A stretch of 44,970 nt of DNA from assembly GCA_002361235.1 (NCBI GenBank), contig DESI01000083.1, positions 6,122 through 51,091 of the forward strand, given 5' to 3'. The notes beneath the pieces were generated by a model, which ran no database searches, was not told where the DNA came from, and saw nothing but the letters and a program-made list of their open reading frames with translations. This DNA comes from Porphyromonadaceae bacterium UBA3318. Lineage in GTDB: Bacteria; Bacteroidota; Bacteroidia; Bacteroidales; Muribaculaceae. The translations under genes and the position numbers were made by a program. Below are positions 7,746 through 17,110 of this stretch, in pieces (the first letter of the stretch is position 1; the number at the start of each line of letters is the position of its first letter).

Positions 7746-9653
7746 TCAGCGGCCTATCAGCAGCAACAGTACGCTGATGTCGGCCGGGCTTACTCCTGGG
7801 ATTCGCGACGCCTGCCCTACCGTGCGCGGACGGATCTTCGTCAGCTTCTGTCGGGCTTCCGTGGAGATTGCCTCCACCTTGCCGAAGTCTATCCCCTCCG
7901 GAATTAGGACATCCTCCAGACGCTTCTGCTTGTCGGCCATCTCTGCCTCCCGCGAAATGTATCCTGAATATTTTATCAGAATCTCGGCAGCCTGTACTAT
8001 CTCCCTTCTGCGCGCTCCGTCGTGCTCAGCATCCACCTTCCCTATCCTATCGGCAAGCATCGGCAGATGTTCCGAAAGGTTGAGGAATGAAATCTGGGGA
8101 CGGCGCACCAAGTCCGCCACCTTGAGGCTGGCAGTAAGCCGGGATGTTCCCAACGACTCCAGCCATGCGTTGATTTCGGGCGATGATTTCACATTGGTGT
8201 TTTCAGCCCACTGGATGAATTCGTCGCGCTGACGCTTCTTGTCCATCATCGCTTCGTAGCGTTCTTTCGACGCAAGGCCGACTTCGTAGCCGACAGGCGT
8301 CAGACGCATGTCGGCGTCATCCTGACGCAACAGGATCCGGTATTCCGCACGCGAGGTAAACATGCGGTACGGCTCATCCACGCCTTTTGTCACAAGGTCG
8401 TCGATAAGCACTCCGATATAGGCCCGGTCGCGTCCCAGTATCAGTGGCTCATTTCCCTTGACACTGCGGGCAGCGTTTACGCCGGCCATCAAGCCCTGCG
8501 CGGCGGCCTCCTCATAACCGGTCGTACCATTGATCTGACCGGCAAAATATAGCCCTTTCACAAGTTTTGTCTCCAGCGAATGGTTCAGCTGCGTGGGGTC
8601 GAAATAGTCGTATTCTATGGCGTAGCCGGGGCGGTAAAGCTGCACGTTTTCCAGTCCGGGGACTCGCTGCAAGGCTTCTACCTGTACGCGCCAGGGCATG
8701 GAACTGGAGAATCCGTTGATATAATATTCCTCAGTCGTCTCGCCTTCCGGTTCAAGGAAAAGCTGATGCGAATCCTTGTCGGCGAAGGTCACGAGTTTGG
8801 TCTCGATGCTGGGGCAGTAGCGGGGTCCGACACTATGTATGTCGCCGTTGTACATGGGCGATTCGTCAAGGTGGTCGGTTATCTCTTTATGGCATTCCGG
8901 ATTGGTGCGCACTATCCAGCAGGGGCGCTGCCGAAGGGTCCGTTTCACCGCCGGAAGGAAAGAAAACTTCTCCCATTCCTCATTGTCGCCATACTGTATT
9001 TCGGCCTTTGTGAAGTCAATGGAGCGGCCGTCGATACGGGCAGGAGTACCTGTTTTCATACGTCCCGCCGTGAATCCCAAAGCCTTCAGCTGCTCTGTCA
9101 GACCCACGCTGTTTTGCTCGGAGATACGTCCTCCGGGCAGCTTTGTCGGACCGAAATGCATCAGTCCGTTCAGGAAAGTTCCGTTGGTCAGAACCACTTT
9201 TTTTGCCTTGAATTCCATACCGAGGGCAGTGACCACACCGGCCACTTCAGGGCCGGTCACGTCATCCTCTATAAGGAGTCCGGTCACGTTGTCCTGGAAC
9301 ATATCGAGCTTCGGAGTGTTCTCCAGGACGTTGCGCCAGTGGCTTATATACTTCTCGCGGTCGCTCTGCACGCGGGGCGACCACACAGCGGGACCCTTGG
9401 AACGGTTCAGCATTCGGAACTGTATGGCCGTACGGTCGGCCGCGATGCCCATTTCTCCTCCAAGGGCGTCTATTTCCCTGACAATCTGTCCCTTGGCTAT
9501 GCCACCGATGGCAGGATTGCACGACATCTGCGCCACACGGTTCATGTCGAGTGTTATCAGCAGCGTATCGGCGCCTACACGGGCCGATGCCACACCGGCT
9601 TCGCAACCGGCATGTCCCGCACCCACTACTATCACATCATATTCAAACCTCAT
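7746..9653 (-). CDS. mnmG: tRNA uridine-34 5-carboxymethylaminomethyl modification enzyme, FAD subunit
   Basis: With MnmE (not in the window), MnmG installs the carboxymethylaminomethyl group on wobble uridine 34 of several tRNAs, which keeps the reading frame. The 635-residue product opens with the FAD-binding Rossmann motif VVGAGHAGCEAG (about 10-21) and has the family signatures CNPAIGGIAKG and TGTPARIDGRSIDF, GYAIEYDYFDPTQL, and GQINGTTGYEEAAAQGL. The C-terminal helical domain (RIPGVSPADISVLLLLIG), which contacts MnmE and tRNA, is intact. ybeY lies 46 bp upstream on the same strand and probably shares its transcript. Confidence 0.97.
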   Translation of the reverse strand: MRFEYDVIVVGAGHAGCEAGVASARVGADTLLITLDMNRVAQMSCNPAIGGIAKGQIVREIDALGGEMGIAADRTAIQFRMLNRSKGPAVWSPRVQSDREKYISHWRNVLENTPKLDMFQDNVTGLLIEDDVTGPEVAGVVTALGMEFKAKKVVLTNGTFLNGLMHFGPTKLPGGRISEQNSVGLTEQLKALGFTAGRMKTGTPARIDGRSIDFTKAEIQYGDNEEWEKFSFLPAVKRTLRQRPCWIVRTNPECHKEITDHLDESPMYNGDIHSVGPRYCPSIETKLVTFADKDSHQLFLEPEGETTEEYYINGFSSSMPWRVQVEALQRVPGLENVQLYRPGYAIEYDYFDPTQLNHSLETKLVKGLYFAGQINGTTGYEEAAAQGLMAGVNAARSVKGNEPLILGRDRAYIGVLIDDLVTKGVDEPYRMFTSRAEYRILLRQDDADMRLTPVGYEVGLASKERYEAMMDKKRQRDEFIQWAENTNVKSSPEINAWLESLGTSRLTASLKVADLVRRPQISFLNLSEHLPMLADRIGKVDAEHDGARRREIVQAAEILIKYSGYISREAEMADKQKRLEDVLIPEGIDFGKVEAISTEARQKLTKIRPRTVGQASRIPGVSPADISVLLLLIGR

Positions 9654-9699
9654 AGGGTTATCTTTGATTATCGAATATTATGATTCGTATATGTTATTA

Positions 9700-10137
9700 T
9701 TAAAGGAGGAGTGACGGCGGCCACATATTGAGTGCGGCGTTTTCAGCGGCTTCCATTATCTCGCGTTCGCCTGGACCCTTGTCGTTAATTCCAACCAGGT
9801 GCAGCACGCCGTGGATTATGACACGCATCAGTTCGCGCCGGTAAGGCTGGCCGAGTCCTTCCGCATTTGAACGAACCGTGTCGAGCGAGATATGCATCTC
9901 ACCGCACAGCCTGACGTCACGACCGTAGTCGAAGGTGATGATGTCCGTATAATAATCATGGCCCAATGCCCGGATGTTCGACTCCAGGATTCCGGCATCG
10001 TCCATAAAGAGATAGGAGAGACGGTGCACGGTGCAGCCATGACTTTGGGCCACGGCGTTGATCCAGTTGCGTACCTCGCGCCAGTCGAGGTCAGGCATCT
10101 CCACATTCTGCGTTTCAAATTCTATACGCGGTTTCAT
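9700..10137 (-). CDS. ybeY: Endoribonuclease YbeY (16S rRNA maturation)
   Basis: YbeY is a metal-dependent endoribonuclease needed for 3' end maturation of 16S rRNA and 70S quality control. The start is set at 10137 (MKPRIEFETQNVEMPDLDW); the upstream in-frame codons include the promoter and are unlikely to be translated. The 145-residue product carries HGVLHLVGINDK near the C terminus. In the classic motif H-x3-H-x5-H the third zinc ligand is His, but here that position is Asp. The first two His are kept. Whether Asp is the normal ligand in this lineage could not be checked. It is followed by mnmG. Confidence 0.9.
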   Translation of the reverse strand: MKPRIEFETQNVEMPDLDWREVRNWINAVAQSHGCTVHRLSYLFMDDAGILESNIRALGHDYYTDIITFDYGRDVRLCGEMHISLDTVRSNAEGLGQPYRRELMRVIIHGVLHLVGINDKGPGEREIMEAAENAALNMWPPSLLL

Positions 10138-10143
10138 GTCGTG

Positions 10144-10251
10144 ATTTTCGCAATGTCGCGAAAATAGTTTAGAAAATTGAGAAAAGCAATCAGTAAGCAT
10201 TACTGACAGCATTAACTTGCAAATGTAGTAAAAAAGGCACAAATAATCAAT
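10144..10251 (-). promoter_or_regulatory. ybeY promoter and hairpin-rich leader
   Basis: A perfect -7 element TACATTTG (10227-10220, minus strand) with ATTG 20 bp upstream (10251-10248) predicts a start near 10214. The roughly 75-nt leader holds two hairpins: TCAGTAA/TTACTGA with a 3-nt loop (10190-10206) and ATTTTCGC/GCGAAAAT with a 6-nt loop (10144-10165). The second ends seven bases before the start codon, where it could mask the ribosome site. Regulation is inferred only from this geometry. Confidence 0.5.
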
Positions 10252-10311
10252 GCCAATTTTCTGAATTCTTGCTCGGTGCAATAAACAGCCCCAATCCCAT
10301 TTATTTGACAA

Positions 10312-10667
10312 ATCGAAGCCGCCATGTCTATAACGTTTATTTCATGCTGATTATTAACCCCTTATTCAAATATCAGCACTGAATTAAGGCTCTGACGTTC
10401 GGATATGCGCTTCATTTCGGCCGGTCGCCAAGCTATTTTTGCGTTCTCAAGGCTCTTTTTGTGATTGCAGAAAAAACGGACTGATGGCAACATCGCTGAA
10501 ACCCCGCCCTGAAACAAAAGACAGACAGCCCTCCCGGAGACCGGTGAAAAAAGCTGTTGATAACTTTTTGGAGAAAATAAAGTCTTTTTTCTATTTTCAG
10601 TTGTAAATAATTTACAAAAAATAACTAACTTTACAACCAAATTTCCAATTAGGGAGCCGGAGCGAAA
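10312..10667 (+). promoter_or_regulatory. Intergenic region with the probable dcw promoter and a dyad operator
   Basis: No gene is supported here. Near the end, TAACTTTA (10626-10633) resembles the -7 element with one mismatch, and GTTG (10600-10603) could be the -33. Between them lies a perfect inverted repeat TTGTAAA-taa-TTTACAA (10601-10617), well placed for a repressor. mraZ, whose product represses the dcw promoter in many bacteria, is absent from the head of this cluster, so the binding protein is unknown. Confidence 0.45.
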
Positions 10668-11588
10668 ATGGAAAAGGAGATCTATCACATACCTGCACTG
10701 CTGACAGAAAGCATTGACGCATTAAACATCAATGCTTGTGGCAGTTATGTAGATGCTACATTTGGCGGGGGCGGTCATTCGCGCGCCATTCTCCAAAGAC
10801 TCGGCCCCGCGGGACACCTTTACGGTTTCGACCGCGACCTCGACGCCCTGCGAAATGCTCCCGATGATTCCCGGTTTACATTTGTACACTCCGATTACCG
10901 CTTCATTCCCAATTTCCTGCACTATTACGGCTGCGACAAGGCGGACGGCATCCTGGCTGACCTGGGCGTGTCGTTCCATCACTTCGACAGCGGCGAGCGC
11001 GGTTTCTCGTTCCGCGAGGACGCCCCGCTGGACATGCGCATGAACCGGAAAGGGGAGAGGACTGCCGCTCAGATCATTGCGGATGCTTCGCCCGAAAAAT
11101 TGGAGAGCATCTTCCGCGCATACACCGACCTGAAACGGCCCCGCCTTCTTGCCAACGCCATAGTGAAGGCACGGTCGGCCTCCCCCATCCTGACAACGTC
11201 TCAGCTCACCGACGCTCTGACTCCGGCCCTCAACCCCAAGAACCTGAAGAAAGACCTGGCACAGGCATTCCAGGCACTGCGCATCGAGACAAACGACGAG
11301 CTGCACTCCCTCCAGCGGCTGCTGCTCAACTCCCTGTCGGTGCTCAAGCCCGGCGGCCGCTTCGCCATCATCACATATCACAGCATAGAGGACAGGATGG
11401 TGAAGAACTTCTTCCGTTCCGGCAATCTTGAGGGAAAAGTGGAGCAGGACTTCTACGGCCGCGTACTGACGCCCTGGAAACAGATAACACGCAACCCTGT
11501 GGTGCCATCCGCCGAGGAGATAGAACGCAATCCACGCTCCCGCTCGGCCAAACTCCGCGTGGCCGAATTAATTGACGACAACTACTGA
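10668..11588 (+). CDS. rsmH: 16S rRNA (cytosine-1402-N4) methyltransferase
   Basis: RsmH (MraW) methylates N4 of C1402 in the ribosomal P site using S-adenosylmethionine. The 306-residue product has the SAM-binding motif DATFGGGGHSRAIL at 29-42, GFDRDLDAL, the catalytic-region signature ADLGVSFHHFDSGERGFSF, and the C-terminal ITYHSIEDRMVK...NPRSRSAKLR that ends nearly all family members. It is the first gene of the dcw cluster here, a position in many phyla taken by mraZ. ftsL starts 21 bp downstream. Confidence 0.97.
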   Translation: MEKEIYHIPALLTESIDALNINACGSYVDATFGGGGHSRAILQRLGPAGHLYGFDRDLDALRNAPDDSRFTFVHSDYRFIPNFLHYYGCDKADGILADLGVSFHHFDSGERGFSFREDAPLDMRMNRKGERTAAQIIADASPEKLESIFRAYTDLKRPRLLANAIVKARSASPILTTSQLTDALTPALNPKNLKKDLAQAFQALRIETNDELHSLQRLLLNSLSVLKPGGRFAIITYHSIEDRMVKNFFRSGNLEGKVEQDFYGRVLTPWKQITRNPVVPSAEEIERNPRSRSAKLRVAELIDDNY

Positions 11589-11609
11589 AACACATAACTC
11601 CTCGATTTA

Positions 11610-11993
11610 ATGTCTTTATTATCCAAGAAGAAAGATAAGAAACTGAATAAGACGCCCAACGGCAAGAAAAAGACGCCGGGCTGGGTGGCCGAGCTGCGTT
11701 ACGGCCAGTCGATCTCGATCGAATTTTTCCGCGCCAACGCCTGGCTCATCATGGTAATAGTGGTGGTGGTTATAGCCCTGATGGGACTCCGCTACAAGAC
11801 GCGCACGCGCATGGAGGAGATAAAGAAACTGACCTCCGAGCTGCAACTGGCCGAAAGCACCATGCTGGACGAAAAGTCGAAATACATGACGCTGGTGCGC
11901 GAAACGGAAATGAAGAAGATGGTACACGACCGCGGACTGCATCTGGAATTCCAGGAACAGCCCCCGTACATACTTTCCGACAGCGAAAATTGA
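11610..11993 (+). CDS. FtsL-like cell division protein
   Basis: This is a small bitopic membrane protein in the ftsL position. The 127 residues comprise a basic cytoplasmic segment (KKKDKKLNK...), one membrane helix at about 44-60 (WLIMVIVVVVIALMGL) and a periplasmic heptad-rich segment (EEIKKLTSELQLAESTMLDE) suited to coiled-coil pairing. FtsL normally joins FtsB/DivIC and FtsQ to activate the FtsW-FtsI synthase. Similarity to proteobacterial FtsL is by topology and gene order rather than sequence, so no symbol is given. ftsI follows after 50 bp. Confidence 0.85.
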   Translation: MSLLSKKKDKKLNKTPNGKKKTPGWVAELRYGQSISIEFFRANAWLIMVIVVVVIALMGLRYKTRTRMEEIKKLTSELQLAESTMLDEKSKYMTLVRETEMKKMVHDRGLHLEFQEQPPYILSDSEN

Positions 11994-12043
11994 CTTACAG
12001 CATATAACGACAATCACTACCGACTTCTAAACAGGACTTACCG

Positions 12044-14170
12044 ATGGCCAAAAGCACAAAACGCAACAACAAGAAACACATCTTAGGTCGCTATGCCTTC
12101 ATAGTGATCGCAAGCGCACTGGTGGGTGTACTCATACTTTTCAAGCTGTTCGAGACCACCGTAGTGGAGGTCTCGGCATGGAACGCGCGCAGCAAGGCCA
12201 TATTCTCAAAGATAGACACCATCGCGCCCGAGCGCGGCAACCTCCTGTCGGACAACCACAACATACTGGCGTGCAATCTGCGCGTCTACGACATCCTGCT
12301 TGACCTGCGCCACAGCAAGATTCTGAAGATGAATCACATCGACATGGATTCGGTGTACGCCCTGGCCGACTCGCTCGACAAATATTATCCCCGTCGCCAG
12401 GGACTGACCAATCCCGACTCGCTGGCCAAATACTCATGGCGCACCAAGCTGAAGCGCGAGTTCGAGAAGGACCCCGAGAAACGCACACGCGCCCTGCGCA
12501 TGGTCAAAAACGGCTCGCTGCAGGACTACGAAAGGGTAAAATATTTCCCATTTATAGCAAAATGGTATAAAACCCGCAATACTCCCCTCTATAAGACGCC
12601 CCGCTACAAGCGCACCTATCCCTACGGCAAGATGGCCTTCCGCAGCATCGGCCGGGTGAATCAGAACGCGCAGACACGCCAGACGCACGGATACTCCGGT
12701 CTGGAGCGCGACCTCGACTCGCTGCTGTACGGCAAGCCCGGCCTGGCCAAGAAAGTGGCCATGACATCGGGCATAGGCAACTGGACCACTACCCCACCCC
12801 GCCGCGGCTACGACATATGCACCACCATCAACATCGACCTGCAGGACATGCTGGAGGAGGAGCTGCACAAGATATGCGAGGAAGCCAACGCCGTGTGGGG
12901 CACCGCCATACTGATGGAGGTGAAGACAGGGGAGATAAAGGCCATCTCCAACATCGAGAAACTGGACGACGGCACCTACGGCGAGGCCCTGAACCGCGCC
13001 GTGCAGGCATACGAGCCCGGCTCGGTGATGAAGCCCATATCGCTGATGATAGCCTTTGAGGACGGCCTGGTAAAGAACGTCACCGACATGGTGGACTGCT
13101 CCCCCTTCATGCGCACCAACGACCCGCACGGATCGGGCCCAAAGACCATGAAGCAGGTGATAGAGCAGTCGTCCAACACGGGCATCGCCCGCGTCATATT
13201 CCGGGGCTACGCCAAGAATCCCGAGAGATGGTACGACCGCATGGCCGGCCTGGGATTCTTCGAACCGATACGCTCGGGCATCTACGGCGAGTGCACGCCG
13301 CGAATCCGCCGCCTGATAGACCATGACTCGCGCGGCAACAACATCACCATGACGGCGCGCCACCTCGACCTGGCCCGCCAGGCATACGGCTACAACACGG
13401 AGCTGCCTCCCCTGTTCACGCTGTCGGTGTACAACGCCATAGCCAACGACGGCAAGTACGTGCGCCCGCACCTGGTGCGCAGCCTGATAGACGAGAACGG
13501 CCGCGATTCCATCCTGCCCATACAGTATATCCGTCCGCAGATATGCAGTCCGGAGACGGCGGCCAAGGTGCGCGAGTGCATCCGCGAGGTGGTGTGGGGC
13601 GAGCATGGCACGGCACGCGCCGTGCGCGACGACCGCGTGGAGATTGCAGGCAAGACCGGCACCGCTTTCCCGGTGGAAAACGGACAATATAACCGCGCCC
13701 AGCGACGTTACGCATTCGCCGGGTTCTTCCCTTACGAAAACCCGCAGTACAGCTGCATGGCCCTGGTGCTGGCCGGCGGCGGCAACTCCGCCAACCGCAC
13801 CTCGGGACAGGTGGTGAAGAACATGGCCATCAAGATGTATAGCCGCGGCATGCTGAACAATGCCTCCGACTATGCCATGGAGAAGAGCCAGTCCAAGCCG
13901 GTGATAGCCGCGTCGTCGTTCGACAATTCGAACCGGATCGCCGGCATTACCGGCTCGCGCTCCGTGCGCCGCCTCAAGGCCAACGACGTATCCGACACCG
14001 GCAAGATGCCCAACCTTATCGGCTACGACGCGGCATCGGCCATACGCATCATGGAGCAGCGCGGCATCAACGTGCGCATCAGCGGCACGGGCTACGTCTG
14101 CTCGCAGTCCATACCGGTAGACACCCCGCTGAGACGCGGACAGACTCTGGTGCTGAGACTTAAGATTTAA
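12044..14170 (+). CDS. ftsI: Septal class B penicillin-binding protein (transpeptidase) with PASTA domain
   Basis: It cross-links septal peptidoglycan together with the FtsW glycosyltransferase. The 708-residue product has an N-terminal membrane anchor (YAFIVIASALVGVLILFKLF), a class B dimerisation region (RGNLLSDNHNILA), and a transpeptidase domain with all three active-site motifs: SVMK near residue 326 (the acylated serine), SSN near 376 and KTGT near 537. A single C-terminal PASTA domain occupies about 640-708 (MPNLIGYDAASAIRIMEQRG). The PASTA domain is common in Bacteroidota FtsI but absent from the E. coli enzyme. Confidence 0.96.
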   Translation: MAKSTKRNNKKHILGRYAFIVIASALVGVLILFKLFETTVVEVSAWNARSKAIFSKIDTIAPERGNLLSDNHNILACNLRVYDILLDLRHSKILKMNHIDMDSVYALADSLDKYYPRRQGLTNPDSLAKYSWRTKLKREFEKDPEKRTRALRMVKNGSLQDYERVKYFPFIAKWYKTRNTPLYKTPRYKRTYPYGKMAFRSIGRVNQNAQTRQTHGYSGLERDLDSLLYGKPGLAKKVAMTSGIGNWTTTPPRRGYDICTTINIDLQDMLEEELHKICEEANAVWGTAILMEVKTGEIKAISNIEKLDDGTYGEALNRAVQAYEPGSVMKPISLMIAFEDGLVKNVTDMVDCSPFMRTNDPHGSGPKTMKQVIEQSSNTGIARVIFRGYAKNPERWYDRMAGLGFFEPIRSGIYGECTPRIRRLIDHDSRGNNITMTARHLDLARQAYGYNTELPPLFTLSVYNAIANDGKYVRPHLVRSLIDENGRDSILPIQYIRPQICSPETAAKVRECIREVVWGEHGTARAVRDDRVEIAGKTGTAFPVENGQYNRAQRRYAFAGFFPYENPQYSCMALVLAGGGNSANRTSGQVVKNMAIKMYSRGMLNNASDYAMEKSQSKPVIAASSFDNSNRIAGITGSRSVRRLKANDVSDTGKMPNLIGYDAASAIRIMEQRGINVRISGTGYVCSQSIPVDTPLRRGQTLVLRLKI

Positions 14171-14234
14171 GTACGAAGTATCAGTGACGAGTGATGAAGT
14201 AATAACAGAGAAAGATATTTAGACAATATAAGAT

Positions 14235-15701
14235 ATGACTATGAAACTGTCACGCCTGCTGCAGGATATAGACACACTGCAGATCATAGGCGATCCGGAA
14301 CGAAATATCGAAAGTCTGCAAAGCGACTCGCGCCTTGTGGAAAAGAACGGTATGTTCGTGGCCGTGCGCGGCACCACCACCGATGGCCACAAGTACATCC
14401 CGATGGTAGCCTCCACCCACGTGGGGGCCATAGTGTGCGAGGAACTCCCCTCACAGATCGTGAACGGCATCACCTACATCCAGGTGGCCGACACGGCCGA
14501 GGCCCTGGGCAAACTGGCCTCGGCATGGTACGGACACCCCAGCTCGAAGCTGAAGCTGGTGGGCGTGACCGGCACCAACGGCAAGACCACCACCGCTACC
14601 CTGCTCTATGAGATGGCGCGTCTGGAGGGTTACAAGGCCGGACTCCTCTCCACGGTGTGCAACTATGTGGACGGACGCGCCGTGCCCGCCACACACACCA
14701 CGCCCGACCCGCTGCCGCTGAACCAGCTCCTGGCCGAGATGGTGGAGGCCGGCTGCGACTACGCCTTCATGGAGGTGTCGAGCCACGCCGCACATCAGAA
14801 ACGTATCGCGGGCCTGAAGTTCAAGGGCGGTATCTTCTCCAACCTGACACGCGACCACCTGGACTATCACGGCACTGTGGAGAACTACCGCGACGCCAAG
14901 AAGATGTTCTTCGACTCGCTGCCTGCCGACGCATTCGCGCTCGTGAACGCCGACGACAAGTCGGGCCTCTATATGACGCAGAACACCAAGGCGAAAGTCT
15001 ACACCTATTCGCTGCGCACCGACGCCGATTTCCGTACCAAGGTGATCGAGACGCGCCTGGACGGCACCCTGCTGTCGTTCAATGGCCACGAGGTGGAGGT
15101 TAACTTCACGGGCCGCTTCAACGCCTACAACCTGACGGCAGTGTTCGGCGGCTCCATCCTGACGGGTTTCCCCCGGGAGGAGGTATTGGTGAACATGAGC
15201 AGGCTCGTGCCCGTGGCCGGACGTTTCCAGACGTTCCGCAGCGCCGACGGCCGGGTTACGGCCATCGTGGACTATGCCCACACGCCCGACGCGCTGGTGA
15301 ACGTGCTTGACACCATCCGCGAGATAGTGGGTCCCGACGGCATCGTCACCACCGTGGTGGGTGCCGGCGGCAACCGCGACCACGGCAAGCGCCCCATGAT
15401 GGCCCGCGAGGCCGCATGCCGCTCCGACCGCCTCATCCTGACCAGCGACAATCCCCGCGACGAGAATCCCGAGGACATCATCAACGACATGAAGAAAGGC
15501 CTGATGCCTCAGGAACTGCGCCATACACTCTGCATCACCGACCGCCGCGAGGCCATCCGCACCGCCCTGCAGACCGCCGAGCCGGGCAGCGTGGTGCTCA
15601 TCGCCGGCAAGGGCCACGAGCCCTACCAGGAGGTGAAGGGTGTGCGTCATCACTTCGACGACCGCGAGGAGGTGCAGAACGCTTTCAACGAAATGAAATG
15701 A
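14235..15701 (+). CDS. murE: UDP-N-acetylmuramoyl-L-alanyl-D-glutamate:meso-diaminopimelate ligase
   Basis: MurE adds the third residue to the UDP-MurNAc peptide at the cost of ATP. The 488-residue product has the Mur ligase P-loop VTGTNGKTTT at about 110-119, the carbamylated-lysine and substrate loops, and DNPR at about 405-408, the signature of diaminopimelate-using rather than lysine-using enzymes. dapB, which supplies the same amino-acid pathway, is also in this window. A start two codons later (14241, MKLSRLLQ) is possible. mraY starts 28 bp downstream. Confidence 0.96.
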   Translation: MTMKLSRLLQDIDTLQIIGDPERNIESLQSDSRLVEKNGMFVAVRGTTTDGHKYIPMVASTHVGAIVCEELPSQIVNGITYIQVADTAEALGKLASAWYGHPSSKLKLVGVTGTNGKTTTATLLYEMARLEGYKAGLLSTVCNYVDGRAVPATHTTPDPLPLNQLLAEMVEAGCDYAFMEVSSHAAHQKRIAGLKFKGGIFSNLTRDHLDYHGTVENYRDAKKMFFDSLPADAFALVNADDKSGLYMTQNTKAKVYTYSLRTDADFRTKVIETRLDGTLLSFNGHEVEVNFTGRFNAYNLTAVFGGSILTGFPREEVLVNMSRLVPVAGRFQTFRSADGRVTAIVDYAHTPDALVNVLDTIREIVGPDGIVTTVVGAGGNRDHGKRPMMAREAACRSDRLILTSDNPRDENPEDIINDMKKGLMPQELRHTLCITDRREAIRTALQTAEPGSVVLIAGKGHEPYQEVKGVRHHFDDREEVQNAFNEMK

Positions 15702-15729
15702 CCGGTAATCGACATAACAGCTGAGAATC

Positions 15730-17049
15730 ATGATTTACTGGTTGTTGCAGCAATTCAGCGACCTTGACTTTCCGGGTCGCAACCTGATGGGGTACATCAC
15801 CTTCCGCGCGGGCGTTTCGTTCGCGCTGGCCCTGGTGGTGGCCCTGGTGTTCGGCCACGCCATAATCCGCCGTCTGCGCATGATGCAGATAGGTGAGGAC
15901 GTGCGCAATCTCGGCCTGGAGGGCCAGGTGCAGAAGAAAGGCACTCCCACCATGGGAGGAATCATCATAATCCTCTCCACCCTCGTGCCGTGCCTGCTGA
16001 TGGGCAATCTCGGGAACATCTACCTGATACTGATGATAATCACCACCCTGTGGATGGGCAGCATCGGCTTCCTGGACGACTACCGCAAGTTCAAGTTCCA
16101 CAACAAGGACGGCCTGAAAGGGCAATATAAGGTGATAGGGCAGGTGGGCCTCGGCCTGCTGGTAGGCGTCACGATGTGGCTGTCGCCGCAGATTGTGATG
16201 AGCGAAAACTTCGAGACCCTGGCATCCGTCAACACCGAGAAGGTCGCAAACGCAGCCGCGGCCCAGGCTCCTGAAGCCGAGACAGTTTCCACCAAGGTGA
16301 TAGTCAGCAAGGAGCAGATCAAGTCGCCGCAGACCACCATTCCGTTCGTGAAGAACAACAACTTCAACTACGAGTGGCTCACGTCGTGGGTCCAGGACCG
16401 GGAGGCCGCCAAGACATTGGGCTGGCTCGTGTTCGTGCTGGTGGTGATTGTGGTGGTTACTGCCGTGTCCAACGGCGCTAACCTGACCGACGGCGTCGAC
16501 GGACTCTGTGCCGGCACCTCGGCCATAATCGGGGTGGCGTTGCTGATCATGGCATACCTGGGAGGTAACGTGATATACTCCAGCTATCTGAACATCATGT
16601 ACATACCCGGCTCGGAGGAGCTTGTGGTATTTGCCGGCGCATTCATCGGCGCCCTGGTGGGCTTCCTGTGGTACAACACGTTCCCGGCGCAGGTGTTCAT
16701 GGGCGATACCGGCTCGCTGACATTGGGCGGCATCATAGCCGTGTTCGCCATCCTGATACGCAAGGAACTGCTGATTCCGCTGCTGTGCCTCGTGTTCTTC
16801 CTCGAGGACCTGTCGGTGCTGATGCAGGTTTCCTACTTCAAATTCACCAAGAAGAAATATGGCGAGGGACGCCGCATCTTCAAGATGACGCCTCTGCACC
16901 ATCATTTCCAGAAGGAAGCGCAGCCCGGAGCCTTGGTGCTGTGGAACAAGCCGGCCATGCCCATGCACGAATCCAAGATCGTGACACGGTTCTGGATTGT
17001 GAGCATACTGCTGGCCGCCCTCACCTTCGTTACACTGAAAATCAGATAA
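15730..17049 (+). CDS. mraY: Phospho-N-acetylmuramoyl-pentapeptide transferase
   Basis: MraY moves phospho-MurNAc-pentapeptide from UDP to undecaprenyl phosphate, making lipid I at the inner membrane. The 439-residue polytopic protein has the conserved GTPTMGG, FLDDYRKF, NGANLTDGVDGL (about 248-259) and FMGDTGSL (about 322-329) motifs that hold the catalytic aspartates, and the histidine motif MTPLHHHF. Compared with the usual roughly 360 residues it carries an extra polar, Ala/Glu-rich stretch at about 156-198 (SENFETLASVNTEKVANA). Between it and murD the 16-bp sequence GATAATCAAGACTTTA occurs twice (17045-17060 and 17076-17091). Confidence 0.97.
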   Translation: MIYWLLQQFSDLDFPGRNLMGYITFRAGVSFALALVVALVFGHAIIRRLRMMQIGEDVRNLGLEGQVQKKGTPTMGGIIIILSTLVPCLLMGNLGNIYLILMIITTLWMGSIGFLDDYRKFKFHNKDGLKGQYKVIGQVGLGLLVGVTMWLSPQIVMSENFETLASVNTEKVANAAAAQAPEAETVSTKVIVSKEQIKSPQTTIPFVKNNNFNYEWLTSWVQDREAAKTLGWLVFVLVVIVVVTAVSNGANLTDGVDGLCAGTSAIIGVALLIMAYLGGNVIYSSYLNIMYIPGSEELVVFAGAFIGALVGFLWYNTFPAQVFMGDTGSLTLGGIIAVFAILIRKELLIPLLCLVFFLEDLSVLMQVSYFKFTKKKYGEGRRIFKMTPLHHHFQKEAQPGALVLWNKPAMPMHESKIVTRFWIVSILLAALTFVTLKIR

Positions 17050-17110
17050 TCAAGACTTTATAAAAACACGAGTCGGATAATCAAGACTTTAGCAAGACAT
17101 AAAGCAAGAT

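Noticed and set aside
10362..10688. 108-residue minus-strand frame before rsmH
   Set aside because: No recognisable motif, overlaps the rsmH start and the promoter dyad.
14413..14428. CCCACGTGGGGG inside murE as a second parS
   Set aside because: Only the central CACGTG is shared; the flanks do not match the consensus.
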